Shown here piece by piece: positions 1 through 10,552 of a DNA stretch of 64,000 nucleotides. Origin of the DNA: Ascoidea rubescens DSM 1968 (taxonomy: Eukaryota; Ascomycota; Saccharomycetes; Ascoideales; Ascoideaceae). Made by a program: the position numbers and the translations under genes. The notes beneath the pieces are model-generated. The model was given only the letters and a program-made list of their open reading frames with translations, had not been told where the DNA came from and did no database searches. Every line of letters starts with the position of its first letter. The stretch's first letter is position 1. Where the stretch lies: contig NW_017962915.1 in the NCBI RefSeq assembly GCF_001661345.1, positions 124,001 through 188,000 on the forward strand, given 5' to 3'.

Positions 1-1556
1 CTGGACAAAAGAGATTGGGGCAATTATCAAAATGGAAAACGGCAGAAGAAGTGACAGCGTTGATCCGATCGCTTCCAAAAGAAGAACAACCAAAACAATT
101 GATTTTGACAAGAAAGGGATTGATGGATCCATTGGAAAACCATATGTTTGATTTTCCAAATATTCGAATTCGGTTATCAGAGTTGCAGTTGCCATTTCAA
201 GCAGCAATGAAAATTGAAAAGTTGGCGGATATCATTTTAAAAGCCAATGAGCCCAAAATGGTGTTATTCAATCTCTATGATTCTTGGTTGAAAACGATAT
301 CCTCCTACACAGCATTTTCTCGTCTTTTATTGATCTTAAGGGCGCTTCATATTAATCAAGAAAAGGCCAAATTAATCTTGGTGCCTGACAGCAGTGTTGT
401 TGTTGAAGAACATCATATTTGGCCCACATACAATGATAAAGAGTGGTGCGAGATTGAAATTAAATTGAGAGATTTGATTCTTAATGATTACGGGAAGAAA
501 AGTAATGTTGATATCAAATCGTTAACACAGTCTGAGATTCGGGATTTAATATTGGGACAAAATATTAAAGCGCCATCAGCCAAGAGACAGCAAATCGCTA
601 AGATTGAAGAACAAAATGGAGAAACTTTGAATAGTGAGGAACCATCACAGCTAACAGCAATGACGACCAAAACTACGAATGTTCATGGAGAAGAAATTGT
701 TACAGTAACAACTAGTAATTATGGACAAAAGACCTTTTCATCCAAGACGGAATGGAGAAACCGGGCTATTTCGACAACAAGTTTACATTTGCGTGCTAAG
801 CACATTTATGTCAACTCGGATGAAATTCTTGATGATGATAGTTATACCTATGTCTTGCCTAAAAACTTGTTGAAAAAGCTTATTTTGATATCAGACTTGC
901 GGACCCAGGTTGGAGGATTCTTGTATGGAAAATCACCAAAAGATTTTGAGAAAGTAAAAGAGATCAAGTGCATTGCTTTAGTTCCCCAACTAGGAAACCT
1001 CAACTCGATTGAATTTCCGAAAAAGCTACCCAGTGAGGAATTTCTCAAGAAAAACAAGCTCGAACCATTGGGATGGATACACACACAGTCTCAAATTCCA
1101 CAGATGATGAGTGCGATGGACATAATGACCCAGTCGGGGATAATGAGGGAGAACCCTGAGCTGTGGGAGGCTTCCAAGGTGATTGATTTGACGGTGTCGT
1201 TCACACCAGGCTCTGTGACTTTAGCAGCGTACAACTTGAGCGAGAAGGGACGCCAATGGGGGTTGAGCAACAGGGACTTGAGCTCCAGTGAGCCCCAGGG
1301 GTTCTTGCCGACGTTTGGAAAGAAGTCGCAGTTGATTCTCTCAGACAAGATGATGGGCTTTTTCATGGTGCCAGACACAGATGTGTGGAACTACTCGTTC
1401 ATGGGCATTGAGTGGAACGCCGCCGACGACTACGAGTTGAAGGTGGACATCCCGCTTCCCTTCTACCACGAGCTGCACCGCCCCATCCACTTCAGCAACT
1501 TCAACGAGCTCGAGAACGATGAGCTTGAGGTGGACCAGCAGGACGTGTTTGCGTAA
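1..1556 (+). CDS. PRP8: Prp8, U5 snRNP core protein (C-terminal part, 5' truncated)
   Basis: The frame is open from base 3 to the TAA at 1554-1556, so the window starts inside the gene; about 518 C-terminal residues are present. Prp8 is the core of the U5 snRNP and of the spliceosome active site. Visible family stretches include [67 protein letters not shown] and [13 protein letters not shown] (end of the RNase H-like region). The Jab1/MPN-like domain follows, with [35 protein letters not shown] and the ending [11 protein letters not shown]. The product ends like other Prp8 proteins. The last 400 bases are clearly richer in G+C than the rest and contain two in-frame CTG codons (1161, 1473). 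The second falls where other Prp8 proteins have Val, Met or Leu. Confidence 0.97.
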   Translation, partial: GQKRLGQLSKWKTAEEVTALIRSLPKEEQPKQLILTRKGLMDPLENHMFDFPNIRIRLSELQLPFQAAMKIEKLADIILKANEPKMVLFNLYDSWLKTISSYTAFSRLLLILRALHINQEKAKLILVPDSSVVVEEHHIWPTYNDKEWCEIEIKLRDLILNDYGKKSNVDIKSLTQSEIRDLILGQNIKAPSAKRQQIAKIEEQNGETLNSEEPSQLTAMTTKTTNVHGEEIVTVTTSNYGQKTFSSKTEWRNRAISTTSLHLRAKHIYVNSDEILDDDSYTYVLPKNLLKKLILISDLRTQVGGFLYGKSPKDFEKVKEIKCIALVPQLGNLNSIEFPKKLPSEEFLKKNKLEPLGWIHTQSQIPQMMSAMDIMTQSGIMRENPELWEASKVIDLTVSFTPGSVTLAAYNLSEKGRQWGLSNRDLSSSEPQGFLPTFGKKSQLILSDKMMGFFMVPDTDVWNYSFMGIEWNAADDYELKVDIPLPFYHELHRPIHFSNFNELENDELEVDQQDVFA

Positions 1557-1966
1557 CGCCAAGCGCCAACTGCCACAAACCAAGCTCGAAAACCATGCTC
1601 CAGGCTCCCAGCGCAAAGCACCGCGCTCCGGTGTCGTGTCGCACACGAGCACCAAGGGAGTACCGAGGGAGCGCTCATTTCCGGACAGTGCGCTGTCTGG
1701 CACTGCCGGTTGGTCACATGATGCAATCTTTTTAGGTGCTTTTTTACCACTGTTAGGCTTTCGCACTGTTTAAGCTCAGTCTTGTAAGCCTGGTTCTATC
1801 TTATCACCCATTACTTCTTATATATCTACCCAGGTCTCCTGTTTCCTCAATTGTCATTTGCTGCTTTCGACCTGCTATTGTCTTTGAGCTACTGTGCAAC
1901 TGCTTTCAAACTACTCTGAAACTGCTCTGAAACCTCTTTTTTCCTTTTTGTTACCTTCCATCAACC
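1557..1966 (+). promoter_or_regulatory. PRP8-PEX3 intergenic region, PEX3 promoter
   Basis: 410 bases between the PRP8 stop and the PEX3 start. The first 200 bases are GC-rich for this window and continue the GC-rich end of PRP8. The rest is pyrimidine-rich on the coding strand, with repeated CTGCTTT/ACTGC-like words at 1858-1935 just before the ATG. No tRNA or other RNA gene is visible. Short reading frames here have no family resemblance. Confidence 0.5.
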
Positions 1967-2689
1967 ATGTTATCGCATTTGTCCCAGGTTTATCGTAAGA
2001 ATAAAAAGAAGATTATCATAACTTCCTCTGTCTTGGGCTTGACTTACATCATATCTAAATATGTGAACCAGAAAGTCACTGCTTATCAAAACCAGATCCA
2101 AGAAGAAAAGATGACCAAAGAACAGATCAAGCGAAGATTCCAGGAAACTCAAAAGGAGGCACTTTTCACCATCTTTGCCTTGATTCCTGCTTTAGATACC
2201 CCGATTTTCAAATCTTTACCTGTCGAACAAACCACTAAACTTTTGCAACAGAAAAAACTTCAAAGAAGTCTCAATGTCTCTTCTTCAGCTCCTAACAGCT
2301 TGGCTTCTCCCTCTATTCTTTCCAATTCTGATGATAACCATCCAAAATCAGAGAATCAAAACTCCTCTTCTATTCCAAAAGATAAAAAAACAAAGGTAGA
2401 ATTATGGTCTGATTTAAAAATACAAACCATAGCTAGATTTTTAACCGTTATCTATTCTAATGCCTTTTTAATCGTTTTAATCAGATTACAATTAAATATA
2501 TTGGCTAAAAAGGAATATCTTGAAACTGCTTTGAAATTGGCCAAAATTAATACACAAGAATTTGAAAATTCTCAATCTTTTTCCTATTTGCCCAACTTTT
2601 TATCCTTTCCAACAAATCCCATAACTAGATTATTCAATTTCAACAAAAATTCAAATTCAAATTCAAATTCAAATTCAAATTCAAATTCA

Positions 2690-2757
<68 letters not shown>

Positions 2758-3757
2758 TAACAATAACAATAACAATAACAATAAAAATAAAAATAACAAT
2801 AAAAATATCAACGGTATTGATCCCAAAAACATCGATAATCTTACCAACATTAACGGCCAAGATATTAACAATAAATTGGAAGAAAATTTCCAAAGAAATG
2901 ATTATCTCGCTGAACAAGCCTTTCTATCTCTAACCTGGTGGCTACTAAATAGAGGCTGGATTCAAATTAGAGACATTATTCTTCAAGCTGTTAAATCGGT
3001 CTTTAATGACATCGATCCAAGATCCCCCTTCACCCTCCAGGAATTTAATGAATTGCTATTTAAAACAAGAGATTTAATCGATTTTAATTACAACTCAAAT
3101 ATCAACCTACAAATCTCCTATAACGAAAATAACAACTTCCTACTAAACTGTCTACTACCACCAATCGAATTGGAAACTTTTGTAATTAATCAAGTAAACA
3201 ACAACAATAACAACGATAACAGAGAATTTGATATAACCTCTTCAATTATCCAAACCGTTAACTCGATCAACCATCACTATCCTTCTCCAATCTTTGAAAA
3301 TGAAGAAAAACTAGACTCAATCAATTTCCCCGATAACGACCCTAATCTCGATAACGATATTAGCCTAATAAACAATGAAACTTTAAGAATCCTAATCGAT
3401 GAAACTAAAAACCAAATCCTATCCGAATTAACAGAATCAACTTTAACAAGTCTTGTCACAACTTGCATAAACAAATGTTTTAAACAAATCTATCTTCTAG
3501 TTTATAATCAATCATTAGCCTCAAACTCAAACTCAAACAATATTATCAACGATTATAACGATAACAATCAAGAAAATGAAATTGAACAATTATTGGCTTC
3601 AAAAAAATTCAAATTGGCCTCGCTCTTAGCTTACATTACAAAAATCACTTCCTCTTTAAGTAGAAATGATGCATCCAATGAATTTATTTTGCTGATGGAC
3701 AAAGTCCCTGGGTTGGATGAATTAAGTGCCAGTGTCTACATGAATTTTGATATATAG
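1967..3757 (+). CDS. PEX3: Pex3, peroxisomal membrane biogenesis protein
   Basis: 596 residues from an ATG. Pex3 is the membrane receptor for Pex19 and is needed to build the peroxisomal membrane. The N-terminus has the family layout: a basic stretch (YRKNKKK), one membrane segment (about residues 16-30, IIITSSVLGLTYIISKY), then the conserved EQIKRRFQETQ block (about 52-62). The C-terminus ends with the conserved VPGLDELSASVYMNF. The body is inflated by a Ser-Asn repeat running into a long Asn tract (about residues 228-275), encoded by AATTCA then AAT/AAC microsatellite, and by further Asn-rich stretches. Without these the length is close to the usual 440-450 residues. Confidence 0.95.
2648..2795 (+). 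repeat. Coding microsatellite (AATTCA)n-(AAT)n-(AACAAT)n in PEX3
   Basis: About seven AATTCA units (Asn-Ser) run directly into about 21 pure AAT units, then mixed AAC/AAT and AAA-containing units. All stay in frame and code for Asn/Ser then poly-Asn. The three sub-blocks suggest stepwise expansion by slippage. Confidence 0.95.
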
Positions 3758-4346
3758 ACTTGAAAATCTTATCTCTCGCTTTTTGTTAAAAATAATGCTT
3801 ACTTTTTTTTTTTTTTTTTTTTCTTTTATTTCTCAATTATTTTTTTAATTTTATTTGTTAAATTAGCTTTATATTTTATATAATTCTGTTCTTTACTGTT
3901 CTTTTTTTTTGTGTTTTCTATTTATTTTTATTTATTATTAGTATTTTAGTAAATTTAGCAGATTTTTTTGATGGACTATATAATTAATGTATTGTTTAAA
4001 ATTGTTTTAGTTACAAACTTTTTCAAAATGTTATTATTTCTTTTGTTTTTCAATATTCAATTTTCAATAAATTATTCATTCGCCTGTAGTGATATTTCAA
4101 AACGAAAAAACATTAAATAAAAACAAAACCAACTGTTAAAAAAAAGCAAAAAAAATTAAAAATACTCCCTCCAAACAAAAAAATAAAAAAATAAAAAAAT
4201 AAAAAAATAAAAAAATAAAAAGAAAAAAAAAGACAAAAGATTTTTCATTTTAATCATAAAGATCAACAAATCATATATAGTATAAAAACATGCAGAAAAA
4301 TCAAATAATAAGAGCAAAAAACTCTAGCAAAATAAAACTCTTATCT
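3758..4346. other. Convergent 3' region PEX3/MUD2
   Basis: 589 bases between two converging genes, very AT-rich, with T runs at 3805-3822 and 3901-3909 and A-rich runs on the other side. It contains an AAAAAAT heptamer repeat at 4176-4221. It probably holds the polyadenylation signals of both genes. No gene is seen. Confidence 0.6.
4176..4221 (+). repeat. AAAAAAT heptamer tandem repeat
   Basis: About six units of A6T in tandem, in the gene-free gap between PEX3 and MUD2. Confidence 0.9.
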
Positions 4347-6417
4347 TTACTTAAATAAATCAAGTTCAAAGTCACTTTCACTGAAATAAGTTGATAATAA
4401 CAAACGATCATTATATTTTCTTCCACTTATATTTTTCATAACATTTGAGCAAATTTCGGAATTTTTGAATTTAATAAATATTTTTCCAAAATTAGAATTG
4501 GCTCCAATTTCTTTTTTGAAATTTGCTATGTTTTCAAGATGTGGAATCTTAATATCAATTACCTCTCCATATTTAGAACATTCTTCTCTAAAATCTGATT
4601 CAAGGCTATTCACTTTTTCAACAATTTCTTTTTGAATGATACTATTAGATTCCTTATTTACAGCAGTTGATTGTTTATCCAAAATTTCTCCAACATTAAA
4701 GGAGTTTAAAATCAATAAAACATTTGATTTTTTATGAATCGAAGGGTCAGTGCCTTTGACTAAATTGAGTAAATTAAGACAATTCATTTGAACGTTCTGT
4801 TGATAACCAGCACAACACCTTTTGCAAATCAATTTAGACCCTTCTAATTCAAAAGAGTTTAATTTTTCAATATATTTCGAGGTGTTTTGCCAATCTTTAA
4901 ATGTAAGAAAGGCTATATCCTTATTAATATTAGGATTATTTTTTTCCTTCAAAAGACATAGATTCTCAATATCTGAGATGGCGGATATTTTTTGTTTCAA
5001 AGATTCATCGTCATATTTTAGAGGAATGTTAGAAATTACTAGTTTTGAGTCAGAGTCTGGAACTATAGACCAATAACTATTTTTTCTATCACTGGTCTGA
5101 GTAGAATTGGGGATTATATATTCATCAGGTCTAGATATTGAAAGTCTAAAATTTAGATGATCTATTAAACGACCATCAAGTGCAATTAATATAGAAGGGA
5201 TTCTAAAGTCTTGACATTGTAGTATTATAGTGTTGTTTAAAACAACATAAGATTGAATTGGGTTTTTAAAGAAAAAGTTATGAATTGAGTCAAGGAAATC
5301 ATTAATATAAGCAATTATTTGAGGAGCAATAGAATTATCAGTAAGATTTCTTACTAAAATTCTTTTTGAATTAGAAGAATTTTCACAGTTGACATTTGAA
5401 TTGGGATCGGTTATAGTTTTAAGAGTGGCATCATTCTTTACGTTATCAATCAAAAAATTTTGAAATTTACGTAAATCAAGTTGTTGTTGATGCTGTAATT
5501 TTCGATTATGAATATTATTAAAATTATTATTCAAATCATTAAGATTAGGTTGAAACTTTAAGCCTAATTTATTATCGCCATTTTCTTTAGGTATATTGAA
5601 ATTTTGGTTGTTGTTGTTATCGTTATTGCTGTTATTGTTGTTTAAACGGATTCCAGGCAAAAGAAAAAAGCCTGAGATTTTAGCTTTTTCAGCAGAAATT
5701 TCTTCAAAGCCTTGAGGTTTTAAATCCCATAAGGTGTATGAAGATCTATCTCTTTTCTCAATGGAGATAACAGTTTCAGGATCCACTTTATTAGAAAGAT
5801 GGGAATGTTTATCTGAATATCGATTAGACCTTGAGCGATAATCGTCTCTTGATCTTGATCTTAAATTTTGATTTGATCTCGACCTGGATCCAGATCTAGA
5901 CCTTGAATTGGACATGTAATGTCTGGTGGGAGTTGTAGACCTTGATCTTGAGTATGCACTCCTTCTATATCTTGGATCTAATCCATTTCTTTCTCTCGCT
6001 GTTTGTCTGGGTCGTTGGCTTTCTTCCAGCCTTTCAATATAGCGGTTTTGGATTCTTTCCCTGGAGTTTTCTCTTGATATTTCAGTTGATCTCTCCCCAC
6101 GTCTTGTGTGGTATCTTGAAGGCCTTCTCCTGGCAAAGTCATCGTTAGAGGGTTTGAATGAAACCCTGGGGTCGTTTCTTTCTCGAAAACGCCTGGGTCC
6201 GGTTGGAATATTTGACGAGCCCTTTAAATCAGTCACTAGATAATAAGTTAGTCAATGAATTGCAAACATATTAAAGAGTTCGCTACAAATAAAAAAAACA
6301 TAAAAAAACAAAAAAACAAGTTAGCAAACTTGAAAACACTTGAAATCGATCGAAACAAAAAAAACACTCTGCCCAATACAACAAAGAACAAAGGAAAAAC
6401 AGGCTCCAATACATACT
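4347..6417 (-). CDS. MUD2: U2AF large subunit (U2AF65/Mud2), intron splits the start codon
   Basis: 629 residues, join of A at 6417 with 6235-4347. U2AF65 binds the 3' splice-site region and contacts the branchpoint-binding protein. Order of parts: an Arg/Ser-rich domain (about 15-145, many RSRS units), then the conserved pre-RRM motif LWDLKPQGFEEIS (about 167-180; compare YWDVPPPGFEHIT in metazoan U2AF65), an Asn-rich linker, RRM1 (about 293-365, ILVRNLTDN), RRM2 (about 385-470, KLVISNIPLKYDD) and a C-terminal U2AF-homology motif RRM (about 500-629, with GRKYNDRLLLSTYF in the RxF position). The naive frame starts with GTG. Removing a GTATGT-TAG intron (6236-6416) joins A to TG and gives ATG ACT GAT. 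RS domain and UHM are both kept, unlike the reduced S. cerevisiae Mud2. It shares its upstream region with the cyclin gene. Confidence 0.92.
6236..6416 (-). other. Intron in MUD2, between A and TG of the start codon
   Basis: 181 nt. Donor GTATGT begins at 6416 (minus strand), branch-point-like TGACTAAC at 6254-6247, acceptor CTAG ending at 6236. The exon before it ends in A and the exon after begins TG, so the initiation codon exists only in spliced RNA. Unspliced RNA offers other upstream ATGs (near 6504, 6480 and 6467), all of which run into stops before the MUD2 frame. Confidence 0.82.
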
Positions 6418-6577
6418 CAGTAACACAGTAGCCAATATGTCAGCAAAAGAAGCACAGCTGCTCCAACATTTGTGCTCTCCATCAATACCTCTTTTCTTCT
6501 ACTCATGTTCAGAGAAGCAGATTATGCAATGCTTACGTAACAATCCGGCTTTTCTTCCGGTGAAAAATAATGATTTC

Positions 6578-6583
6578 CACGTG
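6578..6583. promoter_or_regulatory. CACGTG element, MUD2/cyclin promoter
   Basis: Palindromic E-box (context CCACGTGAC, i.e. GTCACGTGG), about 105 bases before the cyclin ATG and 160 before the MUD2 exon 1 end. It matches the Cbf1-type core RTCACGTG. Confidence 0.5.
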
Positions 6584-6683
6584 ACTCTTTCCGCATTTTG
6601 GCCGCTGTTTCTCAGAGGTCTTCTTCTTCCTCTGCTCCTTCTGCTGCCATTCTTCTGCTGCTTGTGCTGCCGGTGCTGTTGTC

Positions 6684-8669
6684 ATGGAAAGCGTAAACAC
6701 GAATCCCTTTCCTGCTGCTGCTTCCCGGTCCAGATCAATGACCAGGTCCAGGCCAGTCTCCAAATCAAGGCCCTCATCGGGATCTCCCTCCAGAAACCCT
6801 AAAAGGCAGTCTTTCTCTCCAAACCATAATTCCTCCAATGTTGAACATGCTGAACCTCAAGGCTCGAACAGCAATGCCTTTGGCCATTCTCGTTCAAGAG
6901 CTCATTATGAAGACAAAGTAGGCTTTCCCAGTTTTCCTGCTTCATTGCCTCCTGTTCCAACAACAAATTTTCAACCCGAAAAGAAATCTAATGGAAAAGT
7001 TATTAACTCTGGCAATGGAAGTAACTATAATCGCAATTCCAATAATTTTAACACTACTCAACAGTATGATAACTTCTCTACATATGAAAACGCAGTTGAT
7101 TATTATGATAATTATGATAATTTCTATAATAGCAATAACTACAGCAATTCTCAAAATCACTTTGATTCGAAATCCAGAAAGTATTCCGGCAATAGAGATC
7201 AAAGACAAGCTACTTATTCTCAAGGTGAATCTGAAAGTCATAAATCTAATAAAAGTTATTCTAAAAAATATTCAACCTTTCATGGTTTTAATAATGGTCC
7301 TTCAAATAACTACAGAGGCAGCAGCTATTTTGATCAAGGTTTTCCCAATCAAGATAAATATAACGATGATTATCTGAAAAAACATTACAAAAGAAATTAT
7401 CCAAGAGCTGAAGACAAAAGTATTTCAAATTATAATTCCAAGCATAATACCAACTTTAGTAATAAATTCAATAAAGAACCCACTGCTAGATTAGATATTC
7501 AAAATAAGACAGAAAATAAACCTAAAATTGATTATGATGTTTCAAATAGTAAACTGGATCAGCCCGGGAATTATCTTGAAATGCCAAAACTTCCCTTAAA
7601 TCCATCTTCTAAATCTCCAAAGCCTTCCTCCAAGGCTATAGTCAATAATAAATCTAAGGAAAATTCACATATTGCTCAAAATTCGCTTCAGCATCAATAT
7701 AAAAAACAAGATTCACCCAATAACTATCAGCCTCAAAAACCAAAGCCCCAGGTTAGAAATGATTTATGGCCTGAAGTTATTGATTTGCCCGAGAATAATT
7801 GGTTTTTCGTGCCTAATGATTTAGAAAAAAAAGCACCAAGTATTTTAAGTAGAATGAGTAATGAACATGAATTAGCTCAAAGATATAATGGTGTTGAAAA
7901 CATTTTTAAATTAGCTAACCATCTAAGGTTAGTAAGGCATACCGTTTTAGCGGCTTCAATAATGTTTCACAGATTTTACATGATTAAAACTTTTCAAAAT
8001 TATGATTATCACATCATGGCTCCAACGTTTACTTTTATTGCTACAAAGACTGAAGAAAATCATAGAGGCTTGGAGAATATAGCCTTGGCTGCTACATCAG
8101 TTAATAGTAAACGTTCAAAACCTCCAATAAATAATGAAAAATTAAAATCCATGAAAGAATATTGGAGTTATAAAGATAGAATAAAGATAAACGAAGAGAT
8201 TGCTCTTGAAGTTCTTTGTTTTGATTTAAATTTCGACTTTCCTGATAATGTTATTAGCAATGTTTTTCAAAAAGAATTAGAAGAAATGAAAAAAAATAAT
8301 TGCAACAGTGAAGATCATTTAACGATGAAAAATAAATTTGAAAGAATTTTTGCTGATGCTAAACTTATACTAGACAAATTGATTCATTTTCCTGTTTCTG
8401 TTTTATACAATCATGAAGAGATTGCTGCTATTTGTATAATTTATTCTCTAAGTTTACAAAAACAGTTTCAATTGCCTTCATATTTTTTTAAAAAACATTT
8501 TCCAAGTATAAAAGCAACAAGATTAGAAGAAATTTCAAATAATATTCTAAAAATGTACAAAAAGCTTGTTAAATTTAATCTCTTTAATCCTGAGACATTT
8601 AAGTTTCCTAGTCTCACTGTTGAAGAAATTGTTATATTGAGTGGAGGTCATGATCAGGATGATTTATAA
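6684..8669 (+). CDS. Cyclin T/K-type cyclin of a CTD kinase (Bur2-like)
   Basis: 661 residues from ATG 6684. Residues 1-365 are low complexity, rich in Ser, Asn, Tyr and Lys, with an RS-like start (SRSRSMTRSRPVSKSRP). The cyclin box begins at about residue 370: NNWFFVPNDLEKKAPS matches the WYFTxxQLxxxPS opening of cyclin T/K. It is followed by HTVLAASIMFHRFYMIKTF (cyclin-fold helix 1-2, HRFYM), APTFTFIATKTEEN (helix 3) and IALEVLCFDLNFDFPDN. The second fold is near 560-640. Such cyclins activate kinases that phosphorylate RNA polymerase II. Bur2 is my best guess; Ctk2 is possible but begins differently. It is divergent from MUD2. Confidence 0.85.
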   Translation: MESVNTNPFPAAASRSRSMTRSRPVSKSRPSSGSPSRNPKRQSFSPNHNSSNVEHAEPQGSNSNAFGHSRSRAHYEDKVGFPSFPASLPPVPTTNFQPEKKSNGKVINSGNGSNYNRNSNNFNTTQQYDNFSTYENAVDYYDNYDNFYNSNNYSNSQNHFDSKSRKYSGNRDQRQATYSQGESESHKSNKSYSKKYSTFHGFNNGPSNNYRGSSYFDQGFPNQDKYNDDYLKKHYKRNYPRAEDKSISNYNSKHNTNFSNKFNKEPTARLDIQNKTENKPKIDYDVSNSKLDQPGNYLEMPKLPLNPSSKSPKPSSKAIVNNKSKENSHIAQNSLQHQYKKQDSPNNYQPQKPKPQVRNDLWPEVIDLPENNWFFVPNDLEKKAPSILSRMSNEHELAQRYNGVENIFKLANHLRLVRHTVLAASIMFHRFYMIKTFQNYDYHIMAPTFTFIATKTEENHRGLENIALAATSVNSKRSKPPINNEKLKSMKEYWSYKDRIKINEEIALEVLCFDLNFDFPDNVISNVFQKELEEMKKNNCNSEDHLTMKNKFERIFADAKLILDKLIHFPVSVLYNHEEIAAICIIYSLSLQKQFQLPSYFFKKHFPSIKATRLEEISNNILKMYKKLVKFNLFNPETFKFPSLTVEEIVILSGGHDQDDL

Positions 8670-8756
8670 TGATAAAAATGGGTTTTTTACTGTATTTATT
8701 TGTTTTTTTTGTATTTATTTTTTTTTTCCTTCTTTTTTTTCCTTTTTTTTTCTTTT

Positions 8757-8799
<43 letters not shown>

Positions 8800-8937
8800 T
8801 TGTTGTTGTTGTTGTTGTTGTTGTTAATCAGTTATTCAGTCCTTTTTTTCCATTTGAAAAAAAGGGGGGGGGGAGCCTTAAATGTAATTTTTCAAGTAGA
8901 AAGTTTCCTATNAATGGGTTTTTTACTGTATTTATTT

Positions 8938-9035
<98 letters not shown>

Positions 9036-9180
9036 TTGTTGTTGTTGTTGTTGTTGTTGTTGATTGGTTATTCAGTTAAATGCGTGTTTATAAAATAAAA
9101 TCTGCTTTTATTTTTAAATGTAATTTTTCAAGTAGAAAGTTTCCTATGAACAAGTTTTTTTAATAAATTTCCAGTGAAAA
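8670..9180. other. Convergent gap cyclin/COQ2 with duplicated poly-T segment
   Basis: No gene. It consists of a duplicated unit, two long T runs (one of 96 T at 8939-9034), GTT repeats, a run of G at 8864-8874 and one ambiguous base (N, 8912). See the repeat entry. Reading frames through the T runs (poly-Phe) are meaningless. Confidence 0.8.
8677..9147 (+). repeat. Tandem duplication with N at the junction, probable assembly artefact
   Basis: Copy 1 (about 8677-8911) and copy 2 (about 8913-9147) share the same order: AATGGGTTTTTTACTG, TATTTATTTG, a long T run, about eight GTT units, a TTATTCAGT segment, then TAAATGTAATTTTTCAAG followed by TAGAAAGTTTCCTAT. Copy 1 ends exactly at the N. The homopolymer lengths differ between copies. 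Confidence 0.85.
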
Positions 9181-10326
9181 TTAAATGAAACCAAGCAATC
9201 TCAAGACATAATCTAAGATGATTCCTCCCAAAAGGATTTGGCCTGAAGCGATACTGGCAAAAAAATGCTTCCAACAGTCTTTGGGGTAATCTAAATTCAC
9301 CGTTTTAATACTATTAAGAAGTCTATATCCAAACACAGAGGCACCAATAAAAAACCCAGGACCCATAGCACCATTGATACCTGCTATTGCTAACAAAGAT
9401 AGGTGAGCAGCACTTAAAGAATAAAATATCTTTTTTGAATTATTGCCCCATGCTAAAGCAGTGGACTTCACACCTGCCTGCACATCGAATTTTTTATCTT
9501 GATGGGCATATATTGTATCGTAAACCATTGTCCAAAGATATGAAGAGAAAAATAAGGGCACCATTGTGGACCAGTCCCACACACCCATTGCAGCAAAACC
9601 CAACATAGTCCCCCAGCTATTGCAGATTGATAGCACAGCCTGTGGGTAATATGTGAATCTTTTGAATAGTGGATAAGTCAACACAAATGCCAAAGAGCTG
9701 GCTCCTAAGAGAAAGCAGTCAAAGGGTAGCTGTAATAACACCATTAAGCCAACGCATAACTGAGTGAACAAAAAAACAGAAGCTTGACGTACAGTTACTT
9801 TTTTGCTAGCCAAGGGCCTTTCAATTGTTCTTTCCACCTTATTGTCGAAATCTCTATCGCATATATCGTTGATTGTGCACCCAGCACCTCTCATGACAAT
9901 TGACCCAATACCAAACACTCCAAGCATCCAAGCACACTGGGAGAGTGGAATAGCTGCCTGGTAAGAAGCCATTACGATTCCCCAAGAGGAAGGCAAGAAC
10001 AACAACCAGGTACCCACAGGCCTCTCTAGTCTCATGAGCTCTGCGTAGGGAATCCATTTCTCAGGTAGTTTCGAGACCCAGGAGGGAGAAAGAGCTAGTG
10101 CTCTGGCAGCTTTGGCAGCTTTGATCTGCTCTTTGGTGAAGAGAGAAAACGCATTTGGAGCTGGAGCTGGAGCTGGTCTTGCAAACTTGTGATTCGCTGA
10201 GGATGTCAGCCATCTGAAATTTCGCACAACAGGACGATATCGTAGTGTCGAGGATAAGGGCCTGAAGGAGAAGAAGCTGCTCCTGAGAGGAAGCCCAAAG
10301 AGACTGAGACTGACGCTGCTGTTCAT
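9181..10326 (-). CDS. COQ2: Coq2, 4-hydroxybenzoate polyprenyltransferase
   Basis: 381 residues from ATG 10326. Coq2 attaches the polyprenyl tail to 4-hydroxybenzoate in ubiquinone synthesis, in the mitochondrial inner membrane. The N-terminus (1-45) is rich in Ser, Arg and hydrophobic residues with no acid, a typical mitochondrial presequence. PYAELMRLERPVGTWLLFLP (about 92-111) is the family entry motif. The first Asp-rich motif is NDICDRDFDNKVERT (about 152-166), and the second is YDTIYAHQDKKFD (about 268-280). Several membrane segments separate them. Length and motifs look complete. The 226-base upstream region is shared with the SWP82-like gene. Confidence 0.96.
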   Translation of the reverse strand: MNSSVSLSLFGLPLRSSFFSFRPLSSTLRYRPVVRNFRWLTSSANHKFARPAPAPAPNAFSLFTKEQIKAAKAARALALSPSWVSKLPEKWIPYAELMRLERPVGTWLLFLPSSWGIVMASYQAAIPLSQCAWMLGVFGIGSIVMRGAGCTINDICDRDFDNKVERTIERPLASKKVTVRQASVFLFTQLCVGLMVLLQLPFDCFLLGASSLAFVLTYPLFKRFTYYPQAVLSICNSWGTMLGFAAMGVWDWSTMVPLFFSSYLWTMVYDTIYAHQDKKFDVQAGVKSTALAWGNNSKKIFYSLSAAHLSLLAIAGINGAMGPGFFIGASVFGYRLLNSIKTVNLDYPKDCWKHFFASIASGQILLGGIILDYVLRLLGFI

Positions 10327-10552
10327 TGTTGCTGTTGCTGGCTCGACTCTTCGACCTCAGCAGAAGAAACAGCTTCTCATGCGAAACTCGAGGTGTTGTT
10401 TTCCGCACCACAACATTTCTATCCAACTCAACTCCATCTCCATCTCCAGAAGCTGCTTTATCAGGAGCTACGTCCAACGCAAGAGAAGCTAGCCATTCAC
10501 ACGTCTGTTCAAGGGCTGTTTTGCTGTAACACACTAGAATAACACTGCGAGG
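10327..10552. promoter_or_regulatory. Divergent promoter COQ2 / SWP82-like
   Basis: 226 bases, GC-richer than the bodies of both genes. The enrichment continues into the first few hundred bases of COQ2 and the first 200 of the SWP82-like gene. No CACGTG or clear TATA box is seen. Confidence 0.5.

Noticed and set aside
6437-6802. 121-codon plus-strand frame overlapping the cyclin start
   Set aside because: It is in another frame than the cyclin gene, Cys/Leu-rich from CTG/TGC repeats, and overlaps the MUD2 5' leader.
8641-9098. Two plus-strand frames coding long poly-Phe and poly-Cys/Val
   Set aside because: They are translations of T runs and GTT repeats in a non-coding, probably misassembled gap.
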